A stretch of 64,000 nt of DNA from Gracilaria gracilis (lineage: Eukaryota; Rhodophyta; Florideophyceae; Gracilariales; Gracilariaceae). The stretch covers positions 533,750-597,749 of the forward strand of contig JARGSG010000036.1 in the NCBI GenBank assembly GCA_030374805.1, in the 5' to 3' direction. The position numbers and the translations under genes are program-made. Under the pieces are notes generated by a model that saw nothing but the letters and a program-made list of their open reading frames with translations, searched no databases and was not told the DNA's origin. This document shows, one piece after another, positions 32,001-44,182 of the stretch (positions within the stretch are counted from its first letter, which is position 1; the number at the start of each line of letters is the position of its first letter).

Positions 32001-32459
32001 ACAATCTCTATTGACCGAATCACGGTTGCACCTGGGACGGTTCAGTCCAGGAAGGAACCCGGAGAATCCGCGCGTGGCCCACAAGCGGTTGCTCTGAGGA
32101 CTCAACCCCGGGAAGACGGGGCACCCATCGAGGTTAGTGATGACGCACAGGGTGACGACCCAGACTACGTACCACCTGCGGGGATTACAGTTGCTCCTTC
32201 AGGGGAAAGACCTACCCCTAGTGGTACCGATGGTCATCTAAACCAAAATGGTAAAAGGATACCATCTCAGGTCTCTAATGAGTTCCCAGTGGAACGCCTT
32301 GTAGGTCACCGCCGTACCCAAGAAGGTCTAAAGTACACAGTACGCTGGTATGGCTGGGACGCTGACAGTGATACCGCCGAGCTGCCCTCAGCCATACCAC
32401 ACCACTTCAGGGTACGCTACTGGAACCGCAAGGGAGGGGACATGCCGAATGATGGGTAA
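29037..32459 (+). pseudogene. R2 pol 3' part: reverse transcriptase, RNase H, integrase, chromodomain
   Basis: The frame is continuous apart from stops at about 29219-29221, 29345-29347 and 30024-30026. Reverse transcriptase: MRFCVDYRSLN, FTALDANCGYWQVPI and the catalytic YIDD (about 29788). RNase H: LDTNDSDAHIGC, SEKECLAV and RTDHDAL hold the D-E-D set. Integrase: the H-H-C-C zinc site ends in CESCVR; the core carries TIDLLG, LTDNGSN and QVERFN, an intact D-D-E. The C-terminus has PPFKVV and a chromodomain-like VERLVGHRRTQEGLKYTVRW ending in RYWNRK. The most intact pol in the window, dead only through the stops and the insertion. Confidence 0.88.
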
Positions 32460-33299
32460 ACCTTAAGGTGATGGAATCCCCTAAGGAAGGAAGAAAAGCA
32501 TTGTAATTACGAGTACCAAACAAGTTTCAAACGCTTACCAGGAAGGTACAACCAGAAGAAGCATTCCGCGAGGGTACGTTCAAGAAACGGGAGCGCTAAC
32601 GATGGACGCACCGTTGTACGTGCCCCGTTTCACAGCCGCCATGCACGCGCGCGGCACACGCGCGAACCCGAACGGTGGAAACATTCAAAAAATTGTATCT
32701 TTTTATTTTTCGAGGTCTACGCGCGCTGTCTGTTGCGCGCCGTGCGGAGTAACCGATTCGGTTTACAATAATGTGTGTAGGGAGCGAACAACGGCATGGT
32801 CAAAAAATCTAAGTATTTTGACCGTGCCGCGCTCCCGAATCGGCCATTCTCAACCTCTGAAACCGCTTGGTTCTCTAGATACAGGCCAAAAGGGGTTTCG
32901 GCGTTTTCACTACTATATGGAGGGGTAATTTCCAGGCCGAATATTTTGATTCGCCTTGCAAGTAACCTCCAGGGTTAAAGACTGCACGTGCGCCAATGTA
33001 TGGTGAGAGGCCATGCAGAACCATCCCGGTACATTGCTGGCCGCCACGCGTGAGCGCGTGGCACGTCACGTCACCTCACGAGAAGGCGAAACCGCTCGCT
33101 GCGCCGCGCGGACGCAAAGTGGCGTACCATCATGGTGAATCCATACTACGAGCACGCAAATGTAGCTCCGGATGGAACTAATTTACCTACAAGGAACTAC
33201 TCTTCACCCACGGTGGTACTCTGGTCTAAGGAAGGAGGAGGGGAGTTGTTTTCACGCTTCCTCCCTCCCCTCACAATGCACCTCGATGGAAATTAAAAC
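32460..33299. other. R2 non-coding spacer between pol and the antisense gene
   Basis: The two convergent genes end here. CpG-rich runs such as GCGCGCGGCACACGCGCG are present. No gene or repeat is supported. It would contain both transcripts' 3' ends. Confidence 0.35.
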
Positions 33300-35963
33300 C
33301 TAACAGGGAAACGCATAACTTCTAACTTTACTGAAAGAATAATACCAACAGGGATGCAGAAGGGGAGATAGGAATCCACCAGATGATTGAGTGGCAAAGT
33401 GAGGTCCCGGGAAGCCTCCAGCCGAGGATCCCCGACCCAGAGTGGTGTTTTGATGGGCTCCCGGCCAAGGCTGGAAGAGATGAGCCTGGCCTGGAGCCTG
33501 GCTAGGTGCGCTACCATGACCCACGGGGGTACTAGTAGGCAAGTTGACGCCTGGCATTACGTCGGCACCCATCGGAGGTGGCGCGCTCTTCTGCGCAACC
33601 GACGGAGGTACCGACGACCCGATGTGGAGAGGAGCCTGCGGAGCGGCTAGAAGGCCGGGGTTCAGGCTAGCACCAAATAGGGGATCCTCCAAAGGGTTTG
33701 TAGGCGTCGGGCCCATGGCCGTCACTAGGCCTGCCACCTGGTTGGTAGCCATCTGGTAGAGCTCGATCTGGAACCGGTTCCGGAACTCATCAATTTGGGA
33801 AAAGGATCGCATGTACTGTGCATGACGAGGCAGGATGCTTTCCAGAAGGGTAAGAGCTTCGACCACAGAGGTAGGACCCGCCCGCTGGGAGATCACCACG
33901 CAGGCTCGGCGGATCCGTGCCATTAAATCTGAAATGGCCTGGGAGTCCACCTGAGAGGGGACAGACGCCGCAGCCGCAGCCATGACACCCCCGAGGATAG
34001 CCCGCGGAGGCCCATCAACCGTTGTGGTACTGGGAAGAAGAGGAGTTACACCAGTATGGGCAGGCGTGTTGCGTCCCTCCGGAGCGGGAGTAGGTGCTGA
34101 AGTGACCACAGGGGTAGCTGCTGGCGATTCCACCACGGTTGGGAATGGCTCGGGACTCCCTGGAGGTCCCTGATCGGTAGGCGGCCTGGGCTAGTGTTGC
34201 TCTGTGCGGGACACGACCTTCCAGGACACGGGATCGAAAACTTCCCACCCCTGCTTGGGTCCCCACGGGAAACTCTCCACTTGGGTAAGCAACGTCTCCA
34301 ATTGCTCAATGGAGTAATCCGTACCTGCCACAATGGTTCCGAGTCCGAACTGTCGGATGTTGCCAATGACCCTCGGGGGAATGAAGAACACACGACCAGG
34401 AGGCTGAACACCGTCACGGTAAATCTCCGCTTCGCGAGAATGGCAGTCCCAGTCAATACCATCACGGGCAGTCTGCAGAGCCAGGACGGCCACCAGTACG
34501 GCCCACTCCGCGAGGGCAATCGACCAAATGAGGTAATACCGATCGTGGTTACGGGTGATGTAGCTCCCGAAATAGACCAATACCGGTGGGATTGGGACGC
34601 TAAGCGACCTCGGGACCTCATAGGCATACCACCGCTCAGGTCGGGCTACATACCATGAGTTTCCTCTCTTATTAGGTTGAGAGAAGAACTCCACATTGTG
34701 GAATCCATGCATGACGCGGTTGAAGCTGGACCGGGTGCGGATGCGAGCCTCGGTGGCGGCATCCACACCCCATCTACGACGGTTTGCCAAATTGTTGGTA
34801 TTGTACGGCCGGTCAAAGCACACCAAATGTGGAGAAGCCGCGAGGTATTGCTGGGGAAGAGAGTCATATTGACAGATCTTCACCACCAGACGTCGGTAAT
34901 AATGGAGCTCCGGTTCGATACGGACTTACGGCAAATCGCTAGGATACAGCGCGGGAATGAAATACCTCATTGGTGTGTGCTGCTGGCCACTTTTGTAGCA
35001 CTCCTGTCGACCCTGAAGAGGTTGAGATTCCTTATCACGACGGTGAAGCGTATGTGGAACCGAGCGGAGACGCTCACAGTCCCAACGAAACAAACCCACG
35101 TAGGTATCCAGAGTTGGACGTCGCAAAACGCCGAGAAGCGATGTGTTCCCCGGCGCCACTGGCCAGTACCGACTGTACAGCGTCGCTTGCGAAACCATTC
35201 TTGGATCAATCTAGAAGGTACCATGTTGAGAAACGTTCCAGTCGGCCGTGATGAACGCCTCCAAACCATAATAGGAAATCCCATGAGGAATCTTGGGCTC
35301 CAGACCATATGGGTCCCGTATCCCTTCGTGAATCCCTTGAGGTTGATTTGAAGAAGATTGAAGCGGTTGGCTCCGAAAACCTGTTTGGATGCGATTGTGG
35401 TACAACGCAGCACCCCTCGAACCAGACTTGGTAATGCCGCTTCCGCGACCGTGCAAAGGACCGGCATCCGACATGGTGTGATGAGTACCGCGAGAGAGAG
35501 GTTGAAACGGCGAGCATTCGACCGCAGGGGTGAACCGAATTGGCTTTTTATGCACAATGGGTGAATCACAAGAGTTGATGCTCAAAACCCCCATCCTTTC
35601 GGGGCTCCATGCTGGTTCAACTATTAAGGTATCGGCATTGGTCGCCGATGGCGCGCCGTCCCTTGGAGTTACCTCGTCTGGCTGACCAACATGGGGAACC
35701 GACAAGTGCCGTGTACCGCTCGGGGTGCGAGCCCCCACGCTGGTACTAGGGCTACCCATGTGGTTCAGGTAAGGATCGGGGGTCACCATAAACGGATTCC
35801 ACCTTGTCGGTCCAACGAGAAGCCACGGCGGCGCGAGCCAGCATAGACAAACCGCGAGGGGTACGAAGGTAACCAGAAGGGACAACAGTGGAACAACCTC
35901 GAAGGAGTCAGCGGGAGCGCCTCGAAGGGACGGAGACGGAACCTGAAGGGTACAGTGCGACAA
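33300..35963 (-). pseudogene. R2 antisense gene: conserved putative membrane protein
   Basis: One minus-strand frame stays open for about 888 codons except for stops at 35211-35213, 34926-34928 and 34191-34193. It runs opposite to gag-pol, between pol and the 3' LTR. The ATG at 35963 is followed by a hydrophobic run (VVPLLSLLVTFVPLAVCLCW). In the middle, RWDCERLRSVP, VCFDRPYNTNNLANRRRW, VEFF and PPVLVYFGS precede a hydrophobic segment WSIALAEWAVLVAVLALQ. C-terminal blocks are GRVFFIPPRVIGNI and GPTSVVEALTLL. All of these except the first hydrophobic run have counterparts in R1. Extra antisense ORFs are known in some plant gypsy elements; I know no relative of this one. A membrane role is inferred from hydrophobicity. 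Confidence 0.65.
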
Positions 35964-36342
35964 GCCGCAACCAAGGGGGCGCCAAAATCCTGCACGGTAC
36001 AGCCCGCACAGGAGCGAAAAGCTGCACCGCGTACCTCAATGGGTGTGACGACGCGGAATAGGTGATCGAAGCCCTGAATCCGTTAGGGTGAATGCAGACG
36101 CGGGCTGGTAGTCGAACCTCGAAGGCGCACAACGGGCGCCCGTCCCGCCCGAAACCACGAATGGGGAAGGAAAAGCCGCTGACGGTAATGACCCAAATAG
36201 TGAACAGGCACGCTCCGTATCGCAGAGCGAGCACGACGCACGGTGCGAAATGGCACGAGGATTGCGCCGTTGACCAAGGGGGTACGACGATGCAACCGAC
36301 TTGGTGAGAGCATCTAGGAGCCACGAGGGCGTGGCTCAGGGT

Positions 36343-36351
36343 AAGAAGGGG
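36343..36351 (+). other. R2 polypurine tract
   Basis: AAGAAGGGG directly before the 3' LTR, the usual plus-strand primer site. Confidence 0.55.
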
Positions 36352-36353
36352 TC

Positions 36354-36861
36354 GGTAGTACAATGAGACCTCAGTGGGTTGGTGCCACGTGGGCCTACTT
36401 GTGCGTTTTGCTGGCTACACTGCACCCAATCGGTATTCTGTATTTTATAATTTATAATTTATAATTTATAGTTTAGGATAGCTTAGCATTGCTGGTCCAT
36501 GACAGTAGGTCATTGGTGCAGCCGATGACGTCATGGCCGCATGGGAGATCGGCGTCGGTGCACCTTGTATATATTGTGGTGCACCTCGCCTTCCCCCTCG
36601 GGTATTGTAATGTCAGGCACCACTAGGGCAGTAACTATACCATCTTGGTCACTTGCCACTCTATTACTATTCAGGTTCTACCGCGCGTCGACGTCTACTA
36701 CCCTACACCTACACGGTCTAGACTAGTTGCTCCGCCGTTTGCCCCTGCGGGTTTCAGGTGCCCTACTACCATATTGGTTGTGTGTTTTTCCCCTTGAGGT
36801 TGAGCCCTCGCGCGCTCCCTCTACCAGGCGGACCCCACACCTTCTCGGTATTTGTACGACA
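36354..36861 (+). repeat. R2 3' LTR
   Basis: 508 bp, matching 16987-17494 along its length, with the first T changed to G. The TATATATT with flanking GGTGCACCT repeats is preserved (about 36559-36590). Followed by CTTGG (36862-36866). Confidence 0.88.
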
Positions 36862-36959
36862 CTTGGATTTTGGAAAGACCAATATCTTGGAGGAAGAGTA
36901 AAAGTTTCATTCCCTTAGGGAGATGTTCCTATTATATTCTTCGGAAAACACTACGACTC

Positions 36960-38845
36960 TGCAATGGCCAGGAGTGCAATGGCGCTTCATCGTTGCATTC
37001 ATGAACCACAATTCACCTCGGTCTACCGTCCACCGCGTCAATGCACAGTGGCGGGTCGCACGAACGGTTCTGTGGTCGAAACGCAGAGAAAGCGGACCTA
37101 CGAGAACTCCATCTTCATATTTAATGGCGTGCTGACAGGGGATTAAAGTGAAGTGGCACTTTATAGGCTACACGTGATGCATTAAAGAGGTGTTATGGAA
37201 AGCGTGAAGTCGCGAGATATACGGAACTAAATTAATGTGGAAATATGCGCGGAGTTGTTAGTAAGGACAAGTAAGACGGTACACTGCGTTTTCGTGGCGC
37301 TTCATCGGTGCACCAATGAAGCGCCACGCCACTCCAGTCCGCTGTCCCAAAAAGATTATGTATTTTCAATTAATTAAAACGACAGCCTGGGACCCGGACG
37401 AAGTTGTCGTGGTGCTTCATCTGTGCACCGATAAAGCGCCACGGCATCCCGGTCTGCTGTCCACGGCGCGCTGGAGGTGCCACGTATGCCAGAACTCTAG
37501 CTTCATCACTCACGGTGCGTGGACAGCGGGCCGGGTCGCACTCCAGCTTCATCGCTTTGGCCGGTTGGCAGTGCCATGTATGCCAGCACCCCTGCTTCAT
37601 CACTCACAGCGCGTTGGGAAAGCGGACAGGGGTGTCATGGCGCTTCATCGGTGCACCGATGAAGCGCCAAGACACATACGTCCGCTGTCCCAAAAAATAT
37701 TTTTACAATTTTTGTTAACAAGCGGCTCGGCAAAGATCATATTTTATATTCCAAAATTTAGCATGCCAGCGACACGTATATTGATCTATAAAAACCGTCC
37801 TAATTCCCCGGCAACTCCCACTGAACACCCCCTCTCAACATCTTTAACGCTCTACCCTCTCGCACATCGCATCTTCTACGGGGTATATTCAGCTTCTCTC
37901 ACAAACGAATGTTTGTCTCAACATAAAAAAATAACCATGGAGGGTGTCATACCCTCACGCTCCGTAGCTAAGGATAGAAAATCAATTATATCCAATAAAA
38001 ATAGTACAACTTCTATTCTTATCGCATATAATGGATGTCCTATTCCTTTGTTTTCCTCAATATAAACATTATCAATAGGAAGCAGTATTGCATATGGTAT
38101 AGTGAAGGAACGAAACAGTTCGAATTGCGCTCTATGTTCGTTTCAGCATGGTACAGCGGACCGGCACTCTCGGCGCATTGCGATGGCGGACCGCGGTGGT
38201 GTGGCGCTTCATCGGTGCACCGATGAAGCGCCACGACACCCTGGTCCGCTGTCCCAACGCGACTGTGTGGCAAACCTGTGGTAGTTGCATACGTGGCACC
38301 ACCAGCGCGCTGGTGACAGCGGACCCGGGTCTCTCTACATCGGTGCCTTGATGTAGCGCCATGCCACCCTGGTTCGCTGTACCAGAAAAAAAAATTTATT
38401 TTCAACTCATTAAAACGACAGCTTGGGACAGCGGACGTATGTGTCGTGGCGCTTCATCGGTGCACCGATGAAGCGCCATAACATCTTCGTCCGCTGTCAC
38501 CAGCGCGGTGGAGGTGCAGAGTATGCCAGCACTTTACCTATATCATTCACGGCGCATGGACAGCGGGCGGGGGTGCATCCCAGCTTCATCGCTCATGGCC
38601 GGTTGGCTGTGCCACGTATAACAGCACCCAAGCTTCCTCAGTCGTATTGCGTTGCGAAATCGGGCCGGTGTGCTGTTGCGCTTCATCGGTGCACCGATGA
38701 AGTGCCACGACACCTCCGTCTACTGTCTCAGGCTGTCGTTTAAATAAACTGAAAATAAATTTTTTTGGGACAACGGACTGGGCGAGCGTGGCGCTTCATC
38801 GATGCCCCGATGAAGCGCGACGCTACCTCTGTCCACTGTTCAGGG
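36960..38845. repeat. Palindrome satellite region of insert 2, right of R2
   Basis: At least eight palindrome units or half-units, for example near 37280-37348, 37395-37462, 37615-37692, 38152-38254, 38317-38382, 38428-38499, 38663-38730 and 38768-38840. Most have the ATCGGTGCACCGAT centre; some have lost one arm. Shared spacers GTGGCAAACCTGTGGTAGT and CATACGTGGCACCACC link it to insert 3. Positions 37720-38130 are AT-rich with no gene. Confidence 0.8.
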
Positions 38846-38859
38846 GACCCGGCCAACAA

Positions 38860-41800
38860 GAAATGAAGTAATTCTGTTTCGGAATGGATAGCGGTCTGAA
38901 GCAGTACTGGGACTACATCGATGTATCAATGCAGTTCTCTCTCGCTCCAGTCTACTTTCAGACTTTGCTGGTGTCTCCTTTTGAATATAGGCCGCAGGGT
39001 GGCCCAGAGTGGGTGTTTATCAATTTTACGGATTAGAATCCATAATAACTCGTTCAGTTTTCCAATTGACCTAGCAAAGCTGGTAGTATTTGATTGTCTT
39101 CTAGATTCATGCTAACTCTTTTGCAAAACGAATTGAGACCTGTGAATAAAATAGTGGCACAATGAAAGTACGTTGGCATTCGCTTTGAGTGTAGGGTTTT
39201 GTACAAATAAAGTAGTTGGATACTTAAACAGTTATTACCGTGATTCGGTTATTCGCTACCCAGCATGACTGAAAGTGGTGCTTTGGTGATAAAAACAATT
39301 CTTTTTGGCTACATTACAACATATTGTACCCCTCAAAATGATGATGCATCAGAGCCCACGAATATGTCAAATAGAGAAAGATCTGTCGACAATAGGAAAA
39401 GTTTGTCTGCTGGCAGACGTCGTAAAATGATTGTGAGAGGAGCTGTATGAAAGGTAGTTCATGTAGTGAGAGTTATAGCTAATTTACAGACCGTAACAAA
39501 AGGCATTTTGGCCACGTGGTGCAGAGGCCATTGCACACTGTAATGCGTCCCTACGAGGTGGAGAGGCACCTAATTGTGCAACTGTTCTTTCCCACAATCT
39601 ACTAAGAGTAGCGGGTAATGGTCCAATCCACGAAATTAGTATTCTTCATCCAGATCTGGAATCAACCGGTCGTTCGGTATATCTTTACTATGTGTTGACC
39701 GTCTTCGGACTCTTTTAACTTACCTCGATCGCACCTGACGTTCCACACCTCCTCATTTTGTCACGACCGCTAGTACGTACGCCCACTTACAAGCTTCGTT
39801 CCTATTTCGACCGTACCATGCGAGAACCGGCACGCTAGACAACTAGAATACCAATCAGGCGTCTTGGAGTTGCGGGGATGGGGGTCGATTGTTTGAGCAC
39901 GGAATAACGGACTAAATGGGAGGATTGCCGAGCTGTAGGTGAACTAAATACTATGGCGAATGATTCTGTTCGGATTTCCTAGGTAGAGACCAGCGTGATG
40001 AGCTTGAAAACGCTTAGGCGCAATTCAATGAATGGATCGAAGCGGAAAGTAGTGCAGGAACAAAATCGTTAGATGACGTTTAGAGAAGGGTTGGATTCGA
40101 GAACGGGACAGTATTTTGGAATGGCAACGTTTCAATGGTTTGTCGCTTGGTGTTGCGAGATTCTTGGAGAGGCTAGTAGCGATAAGAGAAGGATAATTTA
40201 TGGAGGACTTAACACGGAGACTTGGAGTGGTTCTTGATTGCTACACAGCAGCGTGCCGACCGGAGAAGCTCAGTTTTAGTCGCTTGGTCTTGGAACCGGG
40301 GAGACGGAAGGGATGGGACAGAAAAGGAGAGTAGAAAACGTAGAATGAATAGAGTGGGAAGAGTTGTTTTAGAACGAAGGAGCAGACAGAGTTGAAGGAA
40401 TGCCGGGGTTTGTAGGAACGGGGAGTTGTCAGGAGTGACTCTGACTTGATTCTATCGATGGTTGCGAGGTTGATGAGCTTGGAGATGCTGAGGTGAAATT
40501 AATGGAGTGATTCGAAGGGGAAGATGTTGTAAGGGGGGAGGAGAGGGGTGGTGTTGAGGAGAGGGTAAGGATCGAAGAGGTTTGACTATTTTGCAAGGGA
40601 GAGGGAGTGAAATGCTTCAACGGCCTGTTCCTTGGTGTTTCGGGCGATCCTAGGCTTTCTGGAGAAGTGAGCCTTCTCGGTATCTTGGAGGAGGGCAGAG
40701 TGTGCTTTGAAGACAGCGAGAGTCTGGGTCTGGGATCGAAGAGGGGGGGATGAAATTCGTAGATGGAGCTCGAAGCGGGGGACGGTACATCAGTGGCATG
40801 GATGCTGAGGCCGGGTGCTCTGAATGTCTTTCGCTTTTGGGATGCCTGCGCAGCAGCTGACGATGATTGGGGGAAAATGGCAGAGCACGTAATTAGCGTC
40901 ATGAAACGGGAAGCCAGTGAGGCTGAAGGAGAGGAGAGGGTCGAGGCGGTTGCAGATGGCACGCTAGATGGGTTCCATTTTGGTAGAGTGGGAGATGCTG
41001 GAAATTGTTTAGGGGATGCAATTGGGGTCTTGAGAAGCGATAGCCAGATTGAAAGAGATTGGCAGGTATCCAAGAAGGGTGAGGTTGCTGGTGATACATT
41101 TGGGACGGAACGAATCGGAGAAGTGCAGTCGGGTGATGTGAAGGGGGTGGGAGATGCTGGAAGAAGATATAAAAGGGGTGGAGGACTTGTCGGAGTAAAC
41201 CTGGACGAAGCCAATGAAATAGTCGATACCGGTGTTCTCAGGGGTTTGCCCGATGCAAGAGCTGCTGCGAAACTGAATGATTGTGAGCTTCAGGGCTGGG
41301 ACAGCTTCTTTCCCGAGAGAGGAATTCATGAGGGGAGCGAAAGCGGGGGGCCGGAGGAGGTTGTATGGGGGACGTTGCGGAAGAAGGATTTGTCGGAATG
41401 TGCGAGTGCCAGTTGTCATTTATGGATTTGGATTGCAACCTTTCGTAACATAGTGGCTATGAAGAGGTGCTGTGGGTCGTGGAGGGTGATGGGGATGAAA
41501 CCGGTGTTGCTGACTCGTTGTTAAAAGAGGTCTGTTCGAAGTTTGAGACACTGGGAGGTGGCGGAGAAGGCGTAGTGGAAGGCTGAACTGGAGAAGGCGG
41601 GGTCTTGGAGGAGAAAGATAATTTCGTCTGCATCGCAGTGGCAGAGAGTGAAAGCGATGGAAGAGATGTAGAGGACCATTCGTTCGAAGTCGCAGTTGTT
41701 GATGAGAGGGAGGGAGGGGGCGGTGGAGGAAATGGGGAGGGGGAGAGGGAGCAGACGGGGCTGACTACGGTATGGTAGGCGTTTTGTGTGTGGACGGAGA

Positions 41801-42230
41801 GAGAGAGCCGTTGCTGGAGTTAGGAGTCGTCGTCGGTGATGAGGTCATTATCAGAAGGGCGATTGGAGAGAGGAGGTGGGGGTAATGGTGGGAGTTGGGG
41901 AGTGGACGTGTGACGCTTTTTGCGTGGGAGGAAGTGAGGGACGTTGTCGCTGGGGGAGAGGAAACGCTTGTTAGCGGTGAGACGGTTGGGACATCTCCTT
42001 TGGTGCCTTTGAGTGGCGGGCATGGGGCGTGCGAGGAAGTAGCAGCCTTCAAAGCAGCAATTTGGCATGGCGGGGAGCGGTGTGGGGGTGTTAAGGGAGA
42101 GGGGGGTATGTAGTGGGGAGCGTAGTATGGCGAACGGAGGTTGGGACGGAGTGACGGGGGAGGTGACACGTGATGCGAAGGCACTTCAAAAGTGAGAGAA
42201 TAAACGGCCAATATCTGATATGAGAGCTAT
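38860..42230 (-). pseudogene. KDZ/Plavaka-like transposase, insert 2 copy
   Basis: Homologous throughout to 25700-28617. Readable pieces: the Pro/Ser-rich N-terminus at 42211-41765, FVQVYSDKSS...SDSFRPKCIT and LTLLGYLPIS at 41200-41040, and the Cys/His block (NYVLCHFPPIIVSCCAGI, PKAKDI) at about 40900-40800. Towards the 3' end, KMPFVTVCKL (about 39500) and LRRLPADKLFLLSTD (about 39430-39385) match exons of the insert 3 copy. Frame changes are more numerous than in insert 3, so this copy is older or longer dead. Confidence 0.5.
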
Positions 42231-42364
42231 TGAACATATGTGCTGTATCTCTATAGAGAGTTCCTTTTCGAAGGGTTTGCATTCTTCTAATCGTATCCCA
42301 TAAGTAGCTGTCTATGTGTACATATCTCTATTCGCCGCCGTATAGTTCTAAATATGTGCCACTT

Positions 42365-42605
42365 ACACACTTACATTGGGTTCGGAAACTAGCATGACCG
42401 AAATTAACATGCTAGTTTGTCTTCCATCCAAACTGCCAATGATGGAAATAATCGTGAATGGTTCTTTCAACACAAACTAGCACAAGTGGAAATGTGGAAA
42501 TGTTTTCGGAAATTAAGCACATCCAAACTTGGATAAATTCACCTGGTTTTCGATCATTTTAATTCGGTCAGTTTTGACACCAAAACTAGCATTCCGATAA
42601 CACCG
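42365..42605. repeat. Right terminal and subterminal repeats of insert 2
   Basis: AAACTAGCATG (42386), ATGCTAGTTTG (42409), AAACTAGCA (42475), AAACTAGCATT (42583) and the end AACACCG (42599-42605). Followed by ACGC. Confidence 0.7.
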
Positions 42606-44182
42606 ACGCACCTCACGAGAAGCCTGCAACATCAGTAGAGCAACCATAGAGGCGAACTCGGCAATAGCGAAGGACCAGACGGTAGCAGCGAAGTTCGTGC
42701 TCTTGAAAATCGCACCTAAGTAGGCCAAGACGGGAGGCGTCGGGAAATGAAGGAACTGACAGAACTCATACTGCTCCCACCAATGACGAAGTTAGACATA
42801 AAGCTCCTGACAGACTTTCACATCCTGTGGAAAGAATTCCACGGAGTTGTACGTTTATATCATACGCATATTCGACCGATGGTGACGCAACCTGCTTTCC
42901 GCGATCTGGTCGTTCGACCACCTTCTGCGGTCCATGAACCAGTTGGAATGAAGAGGACGATCGAAGCTAGCCATGAGGAGCGTAGCCTTAAGGATTTGAG
43001 GACGAGGACCAAGCTGGTGATGAACATGTACCAAACTGCGGAAGTAAGACTCTCCATGCAGACCACGGAGGTAAGGCATATCAAACGGGATCATCAAAAC
43101 AATCACAATGACGAACGGTGTATGACGATGTCTTGTAGTGAATGCTTCATATTTGTTCTGGGGTTGGTTGCGCGAACCAGAGGGTACAGGCGGACGATGC
43201 GGGGGATGCGGTCGAGATGCTCGCAGTCCCAGCGCTTAAAGAGGAGGTAATCCACGACCACCTGTCGGTGGAAGACGTGAAGAATCTGATAGAAATTCGC
43301 CGGAACGGGCCAATTTCCGTGGGCTTGGAAGATGCGAGGATTGACGAAACCGAGCGGAATTCCAAACTGCTCTTGAGGTTTAAACCAATCCTGATAGGTT
43401 AACGGGGGAGGAGGACCCGCGGGAGGTACACCGAACGGAGAAATGGAGACACCGGCTGGAGCCGTGTGAGAATTAACCTGGGATTCAGGATCTGGATACA
43501 TGTGGTAAGTCATTCTGGTTATATGGTCAACGGTCAGGTCGACAGAACTACTTCTTCGAAAGGCACCAAGTGCACTGCTTTCTCGACCACCAGGACTTCC
43601 GCCGCGGGTGACCCTCGATTGCGGACGGGTGACGCACTTGGCGATACCACCAAAAGGTCCCACTCGAGGATGGCGGTTCATAGACGAGGACGCAAAGTGC
43701 GAAACCGACGGTTCACAGATGAACGGAACCTTGGTATCTACCAGGTCTGCATCGAGATCGATACCATCAAGGTCGATGAAGTCGCCAACGCTGAGGACCT
43801 CTTTTATGCCATCGCCAAAATGGGACGAATAGTCGCCGCCCAAACTCCCAGTTGGACCGAGGGACACATCCAAAGGTTGGAAAGGCGCGACACGGAGCCT
43901 ACGGGTGCGCCCAGATGGCGAGCCAGACGAAAGAGCTACTGCGAGTGGGGCAGTCGGAGCATGAGAAGAAGATCGATTGGCATGTGTCCCAGGAGCGCTG
44001 AAAGACCGAGCGGCACGATGGCGCGGAAATGCCGAGGACCATCCGGAAGCGACGCGAACCGCCGGCCGAGTGAGAAAGCGTGCTCTCTTCGTCGGGTTGA
44101 GACCGCTTTGTGCAGCTGAAGGCAGAGGTGACCCCGTAGGAGAAACACCAGGATAGAGGTGCCACTGAGTGAACTCAACCAT
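42606..44182 (-). pseudogene. R1 antisense gene, 5' half
   Basis: The ATG-started ORF 44182-43103 (359 codons) has a Ser/Arg/Pro-rich N-terminus, then NPRIFQAHGNWPVPANFYQI and FKRWDCEHLDRIPRIV, matching NPRMVSQ-type and RWDCERLRSVP in R2. After a frame change, SFDRPLHSNWFMDRRRW, VEFF and PPVLAYLGAIF continue to a hydrophobic segment WSFAIAEFASMVALLMLQ (about 42685-42630), the counterpart of the R2 segment. It is cut after ASREV by insert 2; the rest is at 14120-12838. The N-terminal hydrophobic run of R2 is not seen here. Confidence 0.6.

Larger units (their letters stand above)
16987..36861 (+). mobile_element. R2: Ty3/gypsy LTR retrotransposon with antisense gene, interrupted by insert 3
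   Basis: Both LTRs are 508 bp, begin TG (mutated in the 3' copy) and end in CA. They are flanked by the 5-bp duplication CTTGG (16982-16986 and 36862-36866). The order gag, protease, reverse transcriptase, RNase H, integrase, chromodomain is that of Ty3/gypsy chromoviruses. Without insert 3 and one copy of its TSD the element is about 11.5 kb, long because of a minus-strand gene between pol and the 3' LTR. Stops and frame changes in gag, pol and the antisense gene mean it cannot move by itself. Confidence 0.88.
14125..42605. mobile_element. Insert 2: KDZ/Plavaka-like DNA transposon, itself interrupted by R2
   Basis: The left end CGGTGTTCTCGGAGTGCTAG begins at 14125 after ACGT (14121-14124). 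The right end ...CTAGCATTCCGATAACACCG stops at 42605 and is followed by ACGC (42606-42609), one base different from ACGT. That both ends belong to one element is supported independently, because the sequence outside them is two halves of one antisense gene of R1. Without R2 the element is about 8.6 kb, close to insert 3 (8.36 kb). Contents: coiled-coil copy B, a palindrome unit, R2, a palindrome array and a decayed transposase. Confidence 0.7.

Noticed and set aside
40763-41524. 253-codon plus-strand ORF in insert 2
   Set aside because: It is antisense to the transposase, whose family blocks are on the minus strand; the plus-strand equivalent in insert 3 is broken differently.
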